Shown: positions 16,972-26,624, numbered from the stretch's first letter. The stretch: 31,404 nucleotides of DNA from an uncultured Geobacteraceae bacterium (GCA_937958075.1 CALFFB010000244.1:1-31404); one strand, 5' to 3'. Notes: generated by a model not told the origin, from the letters alone. Numbers and translations: made by a program.

Positions 16972-18198
16972 TTATTGCTGGAGCAGATGATTGATGATGG
17001 CGTCGATCTCTGCATCCTCCAGATAGTCGGATGGGGGCATGATGTCGGGATAGCCCTTGACAATGTCAGCTCCCGGCTGCAGCAAGGCACGGCGCAGATA
17101 GTCGGCATCGACTTTTTGCGTGATGTCCTCGCCGTCACGCATCAGGGTGACGGAACGGGCACCGATCCCCGCGAACGTCGGTCCTACGCTCTGGCTGCCG
17201 TCGGTGGAATGGCAGCCGAGGCAGCCGTTGACTTCAAGGAGCTTGCCGCCGTCCAGTTGCTGCTGACCTGCTGCAGGGTCGTCACGCCCCATGAGATAAT
17301 CGACGACAGCCTGCAGATCCTCTGCGCTGATGGTTTCCTCGTTGTATGAGGGCATCATCGGCGCGAAACCGGAAACAACTTCGGCATTGGCATCACGGAT
17401 AGCGCGCGCCAGATACGCATCGTCAATAGTTGTCTCGTGGATCTGGCCCTCAACTTCGACCTGACGCGATGCTCCGGCCAGCTCAAAGAGGGAGGGGCCG
17501 ATACCATCGCTGCCGTCGGTGCTGTGACAGCCCAGGCAACCCTGTTCCTGCATGACGACCAGACCGCGGTGCTCGCCCGCAGGTGCCTGGCCGGCTGCGA
17601 GCCATGCCCTGTAGTCGTCAGCGCTCAATACTTCGATGGTGGTGAGCATGTCGGCATGGCCGGCGCCGCAATATTCGGCGCAGAATATATCGTAGCTGCC
17701 GGGCTCCGGCGCCTGAAACCAGACGAAAGTCTCCATGCCCGGTACCGTGTCTTTTTTGATGCGGAAAGCCGGCACGAAAAAGCTGTGCAACACGTCGACG
17801 GAGTGCAGGCGAACCATGACCGGCGTATCAACGGGCACATAAAGACGACTTTCACGACGACCGTCTTCGTATTCAAATTGCCAGGACCACATCCGCGCTG
17901 TTCCCTTGACCTCCATCGCGCCATCCGGTACTTCCGTCAGGCCGACATAGTTGGTCCAGCCATACCAGAACATGGTCAGTACGATGAGAGTCGGAAGGAT
18001 GGTCCACACCGATTCAAGCACCAGGCTGTGATCGACATTGGAGGTGGGCTCGGGGTGGCGGCTGCGATGGTAGCGAATGACAAAATAAATGGTAACGACG
18101 GTGATCCCCAGCAGGAGCAGCAGCGACAGGCCGAAGATGTAGATCAAGACACTGTCCACCGCCTGGGCGGTCGGATTGTTGGCCGGTAGCAGGGTCAC
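16972..18198 (-). CDS. coxB: Cytochrome c oxidase subunit II with two fused cytochrome c domains
   Basis: Subunit II (408 residues) brings electrons to the oxidase. Two N-terminal membrane helices (about residues 16-42 and 62-84) lead to the ARMWSWQFEY electron-entry motif and a complete CuA site: His138, Cys173, Glu175, Cys177, His181, Met184. Two cytochrome c domains follow, with haem motifs CLGCH at 221-225 and 326-330 and likely axial Met residues in APMMPSY (281/282) and DIMPPSDY (387). The GTG start at 18198 overlaps the subunit IV stop (GTGA) and has GGGAGG upstream. Most caa3 oxidases carry one fused cytochrome c; two are unusual and, as I recall, also reported for a Desulfovibrio oxidase. 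Confidence 0.95.
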   Translation of the reverse strand: MTLLPANNPTAQAVDSVLIYIFGLSLLLLLGITVVTIYFVIRYHRSRHPEPTSNVDHSLVLESVWTILPTLIVLTMFWYGWTNYVGLTEVPDGAMEVKGTARMWSWQFEYEDGRRESRLYVPVDTPVMVRLHSVDVLHSFFVPAFRIKKDTVPGMETFVWFQAPEPGSYDIFCAEYCGAGHADMLTTIEVLSADDYRAWLAAGQAPAGEHRGLVVMQEQGCLGCHSTDGSDGIGPSLFELAGASRQVEVEGQIHETTIDDAYLARAIRDANAEVVSGFAPMMPSYNEETISAEDLQAVVDYLMGRDDPAAGQQQLDGGKLLEVNGCLGCHSTDGSQSVGPTFAGIGARSVTLMRDGEDITQKVDADYLRRALLQPGADIVKGYPDIMPPSDYLEDAEIDAIINHLLQQ

Positions 18199-18491
18199 GG
18201 GAGCACCTCCCGGTAAAGAACATCGGTAAAGGTCAGGCCGATGAAGATCGCCAGAATAACAATCATGATCAGCAGGCCGATTTTGAAGAGGAGGGTTTCC
18301 TGTTTCAGATGCATGAAAATCAACAGGACCAGAGCAGATTTGCAGGAAGCGACACTTAATGCGACCCAGATATTGAGGGCGCCGAGATCAACCTGGGCCA
18401 CGGCAACAGTGATGACGGTCAGAACCAGCAAGGCAACCCAGGTCAGGATAAATGTCCGGTACGGTACCGGTTCATGTTTTTCTTCCGACAT
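18195..18491 (-). CDS. Cytochrome c oxidase subunit IV (prokaryotic type)
   Basis: A 98-residue membrane protein with three hydrophobic helices (about residues 14-33, 38-60 and 68-90), matching the small bacterial COX4 family. The central ALVLLIFMHLKQE segment is typical of the family. GGAGGAGA stands before the ATG. It is coupled to subunit II and follows subunit III by 15 bases. Its role is structural; it carries no cofactor. Confidence 0.88.
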   Translation of the reverse strand: MSEEKHEPVPYRTFILTWVALLVLTVITVAVAQVDLGALNIWVALSVASCKSALVLLIFMHLKQETLLFKIGLLIMIVILAIFIGLTFTDVLYREVLP

Positions 18492-18506
18492 TCTCTCCTC
18501 CAGGGG

Positions 18507-19095
18507 TCAGATAATCAGATAATAGAGTGGAAAAAGGAAAATCCACACCAGATCAACAAGGTGCCAGTAGAGAGCGGAGTTCTCCAGGAGCACATAGCGG
18601 TCGCTGGTCACTTTACCCCTGGCCACCAACACCGCGACCACGCCGATGAGGGTGGCGCCGATCAGCACATGCAGACCATGCAGACCCGCGGTAAAGTAGT
18701 ACAGGTTGAAAAATGAAGCGACGCCGGGGCCCATCTCCAGAAGGGTTTCCGAGGCGGGATAAATCCCGAGGCTGATCTCGTGTGACCACTCGAAGTATTT
18801 GTTGATGAGAAACAGTATCGCCAGGGCGATGGTCACAACACAGAGGTTGATGCAGGTGCGAATCCGGTTGCGTTGAATGGCGGTAATGGCCAGAGCGATG
18901 GTCAGGCTGCTGGTCAACAGGACAACGGTGTTGACCGCGCCAAACCAGACATTAAGCTTGTTGCTGGCAAGGATATAGGCATCGGTATATTTGGTGACCG
19001 CCACGCCATAGAGGAGAAAGAGGCCACTGAAAAGGATCACCTCGGTGTACAGGAACAGCCACATGCCGAAGCGGGCGCCGGTATCGTCGCGATGT

Positions 19096-19106
<11 letters not shown>
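18507..19106 (-). CDS. coxC: Cytochrome c oxidase subunit III
   Basis: Subunit III, 199 residues, with five transmembrane helices as in the short bacterial form. The start ATG at 19106 (MSHEHRDDTGARFGMWLFLYTEVILF) has AAGGAG 9 bases before it and lies inside the last codons of subunit I (11-base overlap); the longer open frame is not used. The conserved GLHGLHVLIG and the closing YWHLVDLVWIFLFPLYYLI are clear family marks. It contains no metal site and probably stabilises subunit I. Confidence 0.95.
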
Positions 19107-20717
<1,611 letters not shown>

Positions 20718-20721
<4 letters not shown>

Positions 20722-21557
20722 TTTTTCTTCTTTCTACCACCAAGGATCAGAAACAGGAAAAAACCACCGAGGGTCAGCAGGATAACCGTACCGCTGACGC
20801 GCATCAGATTAAAAACATAGCGCCGGTTCTCCGGATCATAGCTGAAGCAGTACTGCAGAGCCTTGCGGATGGGTTTGCCGATACGCCCTTCGCCGGCTTC
20901 AATGAGGGCCATGGTCAGATCAAAGGGAGAGATGGTGGTACCGATCAGGTAGCGGGCAATGGTCCCGTCGGCCGCCACCACGAACATGGCCGTAGGATGA
21001 ATAAAGTCATCCTTCTCCTGGTAGAAGTAATAGCCGGCGGTGTCGGTCAGGCGCAGGATGGATTGCTGGTCCCCCGTGAGAAAATGCCAGGCCTGGGGTG
21101 GGAAGTCCATCTGGGTTGCGGTCAGAAAGGTATTTTTGGTGTGGGCCGCCAGCTCTGGTGTTTCTTGCGGATCAAAGCTGAAGGTGACCACCCGGTAGTC
21201 TTCGCCCGGGGTCAGGCGCACCTGTGGCAGGGTTTTGGCCAGGCCACCGAGGAGCATATTGCAGACGTTGCGGCAGCTGTAGAAAACCGGTACGACAATT
21301 GTCGGCCGATCAATTAACTGCTCAAGCTCTATCTGTGAACCATCAGAATCCGTGAACGTAAGATCAAGTGGAATTTTGGTTCCGAGTTTCTCAATCAGGT
21401 CGACCCGCCGCTCACTATCCCCTTCATCCGTGGATGACTGGTGTTTCTGGTGATGCTGGTGTGACGGTGATTCATGGTGCTGATGATCGGATTCCTCGCT
21501 GTATCCGGTCACCGGCAACAGCACAAGGACAGCAAATATCATCATCAAAAAACGCAC
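20718..21557 (-). CDS. SCO1/SenC-family copper chaperone, membrane anchored
   Basis: A thioredoxin-fold protein that delivers copper to the CuA site of subunit II. I place the start at GTG 21557, which has AAGGAG at 5-base spacing; the frame extends to TTG 21578. This gives 279 residues: an N-terminal signal (residues 1-20), a His-rich stretch (residues 25-39, seven His), the copper motif SCRNVC (Cys95, Cys99) with the distal His187 in FIHPTA, and a C-terminal membrane helix followed by RKKKK. It heads the oxidase operon and is coupled to coxA, consistent with CuA assembly. The His-rich segment could add copper-binding capacity. Confidence 0.92.
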
Positions 21558-21635
21558 AGCAGCTCCTTGCAGAAACAAAAATATGTTAACAATAACTTCA
21601 GGTGTTCAGCTTGTTGTTCACGGGGAAGGTCAGCA

Positions 21636-21656
21636 TGCCCCTTAAATGCCCCTTAA
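21636..21656. repeat. Direct repeat TGCCCCTTAA, 11-bp period
   Basis: Two identical copies of TGCCCCTTAA (21636-21645 and 21647-21656) lie one helical turn apart in the divergent gap between the SCO/oxidase operon and the histidine kinase. This looks like a tandem binding site for a regulator on one face of DNA. The regulator is unknown. Confidence 0.45.
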
Positions 21657-21689
21657 CAGGGGACTTGCGCATGCCCATCCCTTGATAGC

Positions 21690-21788
21690 TGTGTTGGCCG
21701 CTTCGGGCCACGCAACACAATACGGGGGAAACGTCCCTAAGCTAACCCACTTAGCGATCTTTTGTAAATACGCAGTCGAATGTCTGCG
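21690..21788 (+). other. Possible structured leader upstream of the histidine kinase
   Basis: Several stems follow one another within 100 bases of the kinase start: TGTGTTG/CAACACA (21690-21696 with 21713-21719, enclosing GCC/GGC), a GGG/CCC element around GGGGGAAACGTCCC, CTAAG/CTTAG (21737-21741 with 21750-21754) and CGCAG/CTGCG (21771-21775 with 21784-21788). It does not match a riboswitch class I can name. It may be a structured 5' leader or chance. Confidence 0.35.
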
Positions 21789-21821
21789 ATACTTGTCTGT
21801 GCATGGAAACAGTAAAGGACG

Positions 21822-22985
21822 ATGATGAATAGCGGATGGACAAAAAATCCCGGGCGTAACCTGTTCTCACACTGGCAGCTGTGGCTGGTCGTTCTTTTGG
21901 TGGTGTTGGTGACGGCATCCCACTATCTGACCTCGACCCTGCACGCGCCCTATCATGATATCTACCGGCGACTCTACTACCTTCCCATCGTTCTTGCCGG
22001 CATTTGGTACGGCCTGAGGGGCGGCCTGTTGACGGCAGCATCCGTGTCGCTGTTGTATCTGCCCCACGTCCTGTGGCAACTGGTTCCCTTTCACGGCAAC
22101 CTGCTCGAGCAAGTGCTAGAGATGCTCATCTATCATGTTGTCGGCGGTGTGACCGGGCTGCTGTCCCAACGTGAACGCAAACAGCAGCAGCTGTATCGGC
22201 AGACGGCGGAGCGTTTAGAGCGCAGTTACGCGCAGTTACGTAGTCAGGCCGATGAGCTGATTGCCGCTGAATTGGAACTGCGCCGCAAGGAGCGGTTGTC
22301 AACCCTGGGGCAGATGAGCGCTGAACTGGCCCATGAAATCCGCAATCCACTGGGCTCCATCCGGATGGCCGCCGAGGTGGTGACGGAAGGGTTGACCGAG
22401 GATGATCACCGCTATGAATTCGGCCGGATTCTGCAGAAAGAAGCCCAACGGCTGAATAGCGTGCTCGAGGACTTTCTAGGGCTAGCACGCTCTCCCGCAG
22501 AGGAAGCAGAGGATGTTTCCATGGCAACAATGTTTGCCGAACTCAAACTGCAATTGGCTTCGGCGGCAGCACCCGCCCGTGTTGAAATCAATATTGAAGA
22601 AACCGATGAAATCGTGTCGGTGCCGCCGGTTCCCCTGCGCCAGGCGCTGCTGAATTTGGCGCACAACGCCATACAGGCCATGTCCGGCGGCGGGGTGCTG
22701 ACTCTGGCAGCCCGGCGTGAGAATGAGCAGATCCGGTTGCAGGTGCAGGATACGGGAGAGGGGATCAGGGAAGAGGACCTCGGCAAAATTTTCAACCCGT
22801 TTTTTACCACCCGCGAAGATGGAACCGGCCTTGGGCTGGCCATAACCCAGCGCCAGATCGAGGGTCTTGGCGGGCGTCTTGTGGTTGACAGTCAGGTGGG
22901 TGTCGGTACCTGCTTTACCATCGTTCTTCCTCGCTCAGCCGACATGCACGGTGACATTTCAGAGGGAGAAGCATCAAAATTTTAA
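21822..22985 (+). CDS. Membrane sensor histidine kinase (NtrB/ZraS-like)
   Basis: A 387-residue two-component kinase. Residues about 18-115 contain around four hydrophobic segments with short loops (a DUF4118-like membrane sensor), then a linker helix. The H-box LAHEIRNPLGSI has the phospho-acceptor His171. The ATPase domain shows the N-box LLNLAHNAIQAM, G1 DTGEGI, F-box FNPFFTT and G2 GTGLGLAI, all intact. The ATG at 21822 follows AAAGGACG. It has no regulator gene next to it; the NtrC-type regulator at 27403 is the likely partner because this kinase class pairs with that regulator class. Its stop overlaps the copA stop on the other strand by 4 bases. Confidence 0.92.
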   Translation: MMNSGWTKNPGRNLFSHWQLWLVVLLVVLVTASHYLTSTLHAPYHDIYRRLYYLPIVLAGIWYGLRGGLLTAASVSLLYLPHVLWQLVPFHGNLLEQVLEMLIYHVVGGVTGLLSQRERKQQQLYRQTAERLERSYAQLRSQADELIAAELELRRKERLSTLGQMSAELAHEIRNPLGSIRMAAEVVTEGLTEDDHRYEFGRILQKEAQRLNSVLEDFLGLARSPAEEAEDVSMATMFAELKLQLASAAAPARVEINIEETDEIVSVPPVPLRQALLNLAHNAIQAMSGGGVLTLAARRENEQIRLQVQDTGEGIREEDLGKIFNPFFTTREDGTGLGLAITQRQIEGLGGRLVVDSQVGVGTCFTIVLPRSADMHGDISEGEASKF

Positions 22986-25315
22986 TTTGTGGCTGTGGTT
23001 TCTTGGTGGCCCCGGCCAGATACTGCCGCCTCCTTGCGCAACCGGAGGGCGTTACTGATGACCGAAACGGAACTGAAGGCCATGGCGGCACCGGCGATCA
23101 TCGGGCTGAGCAGGATGCCGAAGAAGGGATAGAGCACTCCCGCTGCGACGGGGACGCCGATTGCATTGTAAATAAAGGCGAAGAACAGATTTTGGCGGAT
23201 ATTGCGCATCACCGCGCGGCTCAGGCGTAATCCACTCACAATGCCGCGCAGGTCGCCCTTGACCAGGGTCAGTCCGGCACTTTCAATGGCCACGTCCGTG
23301 CCGGTCCCCATGGCGATTCCCACATCGGCGGCGGCAAGAGCAGGGGCATCGTTGATTCCGTCCCCCGCCATGGCAACACAATGCCCCCCGGCTTTTAATT
23401 CGTTGACAATGCGTTGCTTGTCCTCAGGAGAGACCTCGGCATGTACATCGTCGATCCCCAACTCTTTGGCTACGGCTTCGGCGGTGCGCGGATTATCCCC
23501 GGTGCACATGACCACGGTGATCCCCATTTTGTGCAGCGCTGCGATAGCCTCTTTCGAGGTTTTTTTGATCGGGTCAGCGATGGCGATAAGACCGAGGAGC
23601 TGATTGTCACGTCCTGCCCAGATTACCGTTTTGGCCTCGCCTTGCAGGCGTTCCGCTTCTTTGGTCAGCGCGTCAGGTATGGTGATTTTTGCTGCTTCGA
23701 GGAAGTCCCGCTTGCCGATGCGAATCACCTTGCCATCGATCCCGGCTTTCACGCCACCCCCGGTTGTGCTCTCGAAGTCGGTGATGTCCGGCAGCTCAAT
23801 ATCTTCCTGTTTAGCCTTATCGACAACAGCCCGGGCCAGCGGATGCTCTGACTGTGATTCAACCGCCGCCGCCAGACGCAGCAACTCGTCGATCTGCACG
23901 CCATCCAGCACCTGCGTATCGACAACCAAAGGCTTGCCCTCGGTAAGGGTGCCGGTCTTGTCGGTGATGAGATGTGTGATCTTCTCGGCGCGTTCGACGG
24001 CTTCGGCGTTTTTGATGAGGATACCCTTCTGGGCTCCCCTGCCGATTCCGACCATGATTGACATGGGCGTCGCCAGTCCCAGCGCGCAGGGGCAGGCGAT
24101 AATCAACACAGAAACGGCGACGACAATGGCATAGGCCATGGCCGGCGCGGGACCGAAGACAGCCCACACCCCGAAAGCGATCAGGGCGGTCAGTACCACC
24201 GCAGGCACAAAATAGCCCGCGACCTGGTCGGCCAGTTTCTGGATCGGTGCCCGGCTGCGCTGGGCTTTAGCCACCATCTTGACGATTTGCGCGAGCATGG
24301 TTTCTTCGCCCACGGCCTGCGCTCGCATAATGAAGCTGCCCGTCTGATTGACTGTGGCGCCGATGACCCTGTCGTCCTCTCCTTTCTCCACGGGGATTGG
24401 CTCACCGGTAATCATGGATTCATCGATGGTGCTTTTCCCGTCGATAATGATGCCGTCGAGGGGAATCTTTTCGCCGGGGCGTACGCGCAGTCGGTCACCT
24501 TTTTCTATGGCGTCGATCTCGACGTCTTCCTCTTCGCCGTCCTCCCTGATCCGATGGGCGGTTCTGGCCGCAAGATTAAGCAAGCTCTGGATGGCAGTGC
24601 CGGTCTGGCGCCGAGCGCGAGCTTCGAGCCATTGTCCGAACAGAACGAGAGTGGTAATGACCGCTCCGGCCTCGAAATATAAGGCAACGTCACCCTGTAT
24701 GCGGAAAGACTTCGGAAAAAGTTCCGGGAACAGGACTGCCACGACGCTATAACCATAGGCGGCACCAACGCCCAGCATGATCAGGGTAAACATGTTCAGG
24801 CTGCGGTTGATAACGGACTGCCAGCCGCGGATGAAGAACATGCTCCCCGCCCACAAAATGACGGGGGTCGCCAGGAGAAGTTCCAGCCAGCCCTGAAGTT
24901 TCGCGGAAAGGATCCCTTCAAGGGAAAACCCCGGAATCATGCTGTCGAAGGCAAGGAATATAATTGGCAGGGTCAGCAGTCCGGCGACCAGGGTCTTGCG
25001 CTTCAAGCTCCGAATCGCCGTTTCTTCCTCTCCACTGTCATTGGCGGAGGCAGTCATCGGTTCCAGATCCATGCCACACTTGGGGCAGCTGCCCGGTCCC
25101 TGTTGGACAATTTCTGGGTGCATCGGACAGGTATATTTCCGCGATGTATCAGCGGGATCGGCTGCCTTCGGTTGTGTCTGAAGATAGGCCTCGGGGTCGG
25201 CAGCGAATTTTTGCCGGCACTTGTCGGAGCAAAATAGATACTCCGTTCCCTTGTGCGTGTGAGAGCCGGCATTTTTGTCTTTGCTGACAATCATATTGCA
25301 GACGGGGTCGCGCAT
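22982..25315 (-). CDS. copA: Cu(I)-exporting P1B-type ATPase with YHS and heavy-metal-binding domains
   Basis: A 777-residue copper pump. I start at ATG 25315 (MRDPVCNMIV), which has GGAGAAAGG upstream, not at the far upstream frame. Residues 1-45 are a YHS domain (Cys6, Cys29, Cys33), 61-87 a heavy-metal-binding domain (YTCPMHPEI...CPKCGMDLEPM) that replaces the usual CxxC HMA domain, then eight membrane helices. The transport motif CPC is at 408-410, the phosphorylated Asp452 in DKTGTLTEG, the HP motif in SEHPLARA and GDGINDAP in the P domain. FIYNAIG and MAFSSVSV near the end match the Cu(I) (P1B-1) helix 7/8 signature. It lies 20 bases after the 49-residue peptide gene. Confidence 0.95.
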   Translation of the reverse strand: MRDPVCNMIVSKDKNAGSHTHKGTEYLFCSDKCRQKFAADPEAYLQTQPKAADPADTSRKYTCPMHPEIVQQGPGSCPKCGMDLEPMTASANDSGEEETAIRSLKRKTLVAGLLTLPIIFLAFDSMIPGFSLEGILSAKLQGWLELLLATPVILWAGSMFFIRGWQSVINRSLNMFTLIMLGVGAAYGYSVVAVLFPELFPKSFRIQGDVALYFEAGAVITTLVLFGQWLEARARRQTGTAIQSLLNLAARTAHRIREDGEEEDVEIDAIEKGDRLRVRPGEKIPLDGIIIDGKSTIDESMITGEPIPVEKGEDDRVIGATVNQTGSFIMRAQAVGEETMLAQIVKMVAKAQRSRAPIQKLADQVAGYFVPAVVLTALIAFGVWAVFGPAPAMAYAIVVAVSVLIIACPCALGLATPMSIMVGIGRGAQKGILIKNAEAVERAEKITHLITDKTGTLTEGKPLVVDTQVLDGVQIDELLRLAAAVESQSEHPLARAVVDKAKQEDIELPDITDFESTTGGGVKAGIDGKVIRIGKRDFLEAAKITIPDALTKEAERLQGEAKTVIWAGRDNQLLGLIAIADPIKKTSKEAIAALHKMGITVVMCTGDNPRTAEAVAKELGIDDVHAEVSPEDKQRIVNELKAGGHCVAMAGDGINDAPALAAADVGIAMGTGTDVAIESAGLTLVKGDLRGIVSGLRLSRAVMRNIRQNLFFAFIYNAIGVPVAAGVLYPFFGILLSPMIAGAAMAFSSVSVISNALRLRKEAAVSGRGHQETTATN

Positions 25316-25335
25316 GGTTAAGCCTTTCTCCGCTT

Positions 25336-25485
25336 TTATCGGTGATCGCTTGTGCTTTTTTCGTCGTTTTCCGGAGTTTGTTTCCGCCGTCCGTGGCCAC
25401 CACAGCAGCCGCCTTTTCGCATCATCATAAACAAGATAACGCCGATGGCCAGGTACCAGAGAATATCTGACAAGGTCGCGTTCAT
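25336..25485 (-). CDS. Small Cys/His-rich membrane peptide of the copA operon
   Basis: A 49-residue ORF. The ATG at 25485 has GAGG at 6-base spacing and the stop lies 20 bases before the copA start, so the two form an operon. The product begins MNATLSDILWYLAIGV, has one hydrophobic segment (about residues 5-22), then RKGGCCGGHG with two Cys and one His, and a polar, charged tail. The layout suggests a single-pass inner-membrane peptide with a small cytosolic metal-binding turn. Short proteins of this kind are often left unannotated beside heavy-metal ATPases. A copper chaperone or regulatory role for the pump is inference only. Confidence 0.65.
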   Translation of the reverse strand: MNATLSDILWYLAIGVILFMMMRKGGCCGGHGRRKQTPENDEKSTSDHR

Positions 25486-25599
25486 AAGTTGCCTCTAGCT
25501 GTTGGTTTAGGGGATTGCTGATGGTGGTTGCCGGTAGCAACGCCTGGGTTTGACCGGCTTCCGGAGAGGATTTTGCCGGCCATGACCTGATCGAACCGT

Positions 25600-25672
25600 G
25601 CGCCTGTAACGGATCGACCGGAGACTGCGTATGGCAGCTCCGGTCGATTGTCCGGCCCGATTTTACAGGCGC
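25600..25672. repeat. Nested inverted repeat in the copA upstream region
   Basis: An outer perfect 10-bp pair GCGCCTGTAA (25600-25609) and TTACAGGCGC (25663-25672) encloses an inner perfect 11-bp pair ATCGACCGGAG (25613-25623) and CTCCGGTCGAT (25638-25648), whose tip holds CTGC/GCAG around a GTATG loop. The inner hairpin is strong, but no T-tract follows on either strand. It could be the terminator of the upstream repeat-protein gene, a processed leader of the copA operon, or an operator. Confidence 0.5.
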
Positions 25673-25715
25673 TGGTAAAAGCTGCACTGCTCGTCAGGAA
25701 GCACGCTGCCCTTAT

Positions 25716-26114
25716 TTATGAGCCTGTGTGATGCGAGGCGTGAACATCCGTCATGGCCTGCTTTGTTGTGGCTTCGGGTCTTTTGATAACGGCCATTGGT
25801 GAAGTATAGCCGGCCTCGGTGCCGACCAGGGCCAGTCGCTCGGGGTTGTAGTCGTAGTTCGCTGCCGTCTCGATGGCGTTTTGCGAGGCCCGCACGTCGA
25901 TACCGGCTTCTGTGCCGATCTGAGCCAGCTGGTCGGCATCGTAGTTGTAGTTCGCGGCAGCCTGCAGAGCCTTGTCGCTGGCGACGATGTCGATACCTGC
26001 TTCGGTGCCGATGCCCGGTTGATTGCCGGGAATTCCCTGGCCGGCAAAGGATGTTGCCGCAAAGCCGATGAGCAGAGAGACAGCGAGTCCGTTAATGGTA
26101 GTTTTCTTTTTCAT
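25716..26114 (-). CDS. Secreted 31-residue-repeat protein, His-bearing tail
   Basis: A 132-residue protein of unrecognised family. Residues 1-24 are a signal peptide ending TSFA-GQ. After GIPGNQPG come two full 31-residue repeats (residues 35-65 and 66-96; 93-bp period in DNA) and the start of a third (97-103). Each opens [IV]GTEAGID, has a central alanine-rich helix-like stretch and an AANYxY core, and ends LAxI or LALV. The C-terminal tail reads VHASHHTGS, with three His that could bind metal. AAAGGAGAATATC is a strong ribosome binding site. It is a paralogue of the gene at 26715-27131. A sigma-54 promoter and a pair of activator sites lie upstream, so it is probably induced with the metal efflux genes. 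Function unknown. Confidence 0.8.
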   Translation of the reverse strand: MKKKTTINGLAVSLLIGFAATSFAGQGIPGNQPGIGTEAGIDIVASDKALQAAANYNYDADQLAQIGTEAGIDVRASQNAIETAANYDYNPERLALVGTEAGYTSPMAVIKRPEATTKQAMTDVHASHHTGS

Positions 26115-26208
26115 GATATTCTCCTTTTTCTCGTTAAGTTATGCCCCGCCGCTGATCGGAGGGTTGGTGTTGATGAAGGCACGTCATTGTGACCTTGAAG
26201 ACTGGTTA

Positions 26209-26224
26209 TGCAGGGAAAGTGCCA
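26209..26224 (-). promoter_or_regulatory. Sigma-54 promoter of repeat-protein gene 1
   Basis: On the minus strand the sequence reads TGGCAC-N5-CTGCA, matching the -24 (GG) and -12 (GC) elements of sigma-54 promoters at correct spacing. Transcription would start near 26199, about 85 bases before the ATG. Confidence 0.82.
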
Positions 26225-26309
26225 AAAAAAACAAAAAAATGTAACACGCTGAAATTAAAGGGCTAATTTTTTTACAGAAATGATGGAAGGCATTTGTCAC
26301 CTTTTCTTT

Positions 26310-26345
26310 GTAGGATAGTCTGCAGGTTGTCGTGGGGTATTCTCC
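26310..26345. promoter_or_regulatory. Tandem activator site pair 1
   Basis: Two 14-bp near-palindromes, 26310-26323 (10/14 to GGAGAATATTCTCC) and 26332-26345 (11/14), have centres 22 bp apart. The pair lies about 128 bp upstream of the predicted sigma-54 start site, the usual position for an NtrC-type enhancer. Confidence 0.75.
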
Positions 26346-26481
26346 TGCTTTTTTGTCGATGACTATGGATTGAAAACTACGGTTGATCAGGGAGCAGGAA
26401 CGGGATGGTGATGATCTCGTTTCGGTGTTTTTGGCCGAACAGGGAAAAGGTCATCCGGGGGGCAGTTTTCTCCTCCGATGA

Positions 26482-26620
26482 AAACAACAACGCCGAGCGC
26501 TGTTGAATCTGGCACAGAATGCGATTCAGGCGATGCCTGCCTGAGGGCCAGTTGACCTTGTCACGGGAACCCGAACCCTGCGCTTGAGATTGTGGTGAAT
26601 AGTTGCCTTTTGAAGCCTAA
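26482..26620 (+). pseudogene. Frameshifted remnant of a histidine kinase ATPase domain
   Basis: From 26482 the + strand reads KQQRRALLNLAQNAIQAMPA then stop (26542-26544), which is the N-box of a histidine kinase. A one-base shift in the overlapping frame continues the domain as PEGQLTLSREPEP, and a third frame gives NPALEIVVNS, as expected of the following strand. No intact reading frame, start or H-box was found. The fragment has the same orientation as the response regulator at 27403 and lies in the gap between the two repeat genes, so it is probably the decayed end of a kinase once upstream of that regulator. The 26346-26481 stretch before it shows no recognisable gene. Confidence 0.6.
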
Positions 26621-26624
26621 AATA

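Noticed and set aside
21690..21755. A cyclic-di-GMP (GEMM) riboswitch before the kinase
   Set aside because: The CACGCAA fragment is reminiscent of it, but the GACGCAAAG half and the second helix of that class are missing.
25316..25687. N-terminal extension of CopA by 124 residues
   Set aside because: The extra sequence has no domain, overlaps the 49-residue peptide in another frame, and the ATG at 25315 has a strong ribosome binding site and starts the YHS domain.
26111..26124. A further match to the activator motif (ATATTCTCC) at the start of repeat gene 1
   Set aside because: It is the ribosome binding site and start codon read on the other strand, single rather than paired, and only 10/14.
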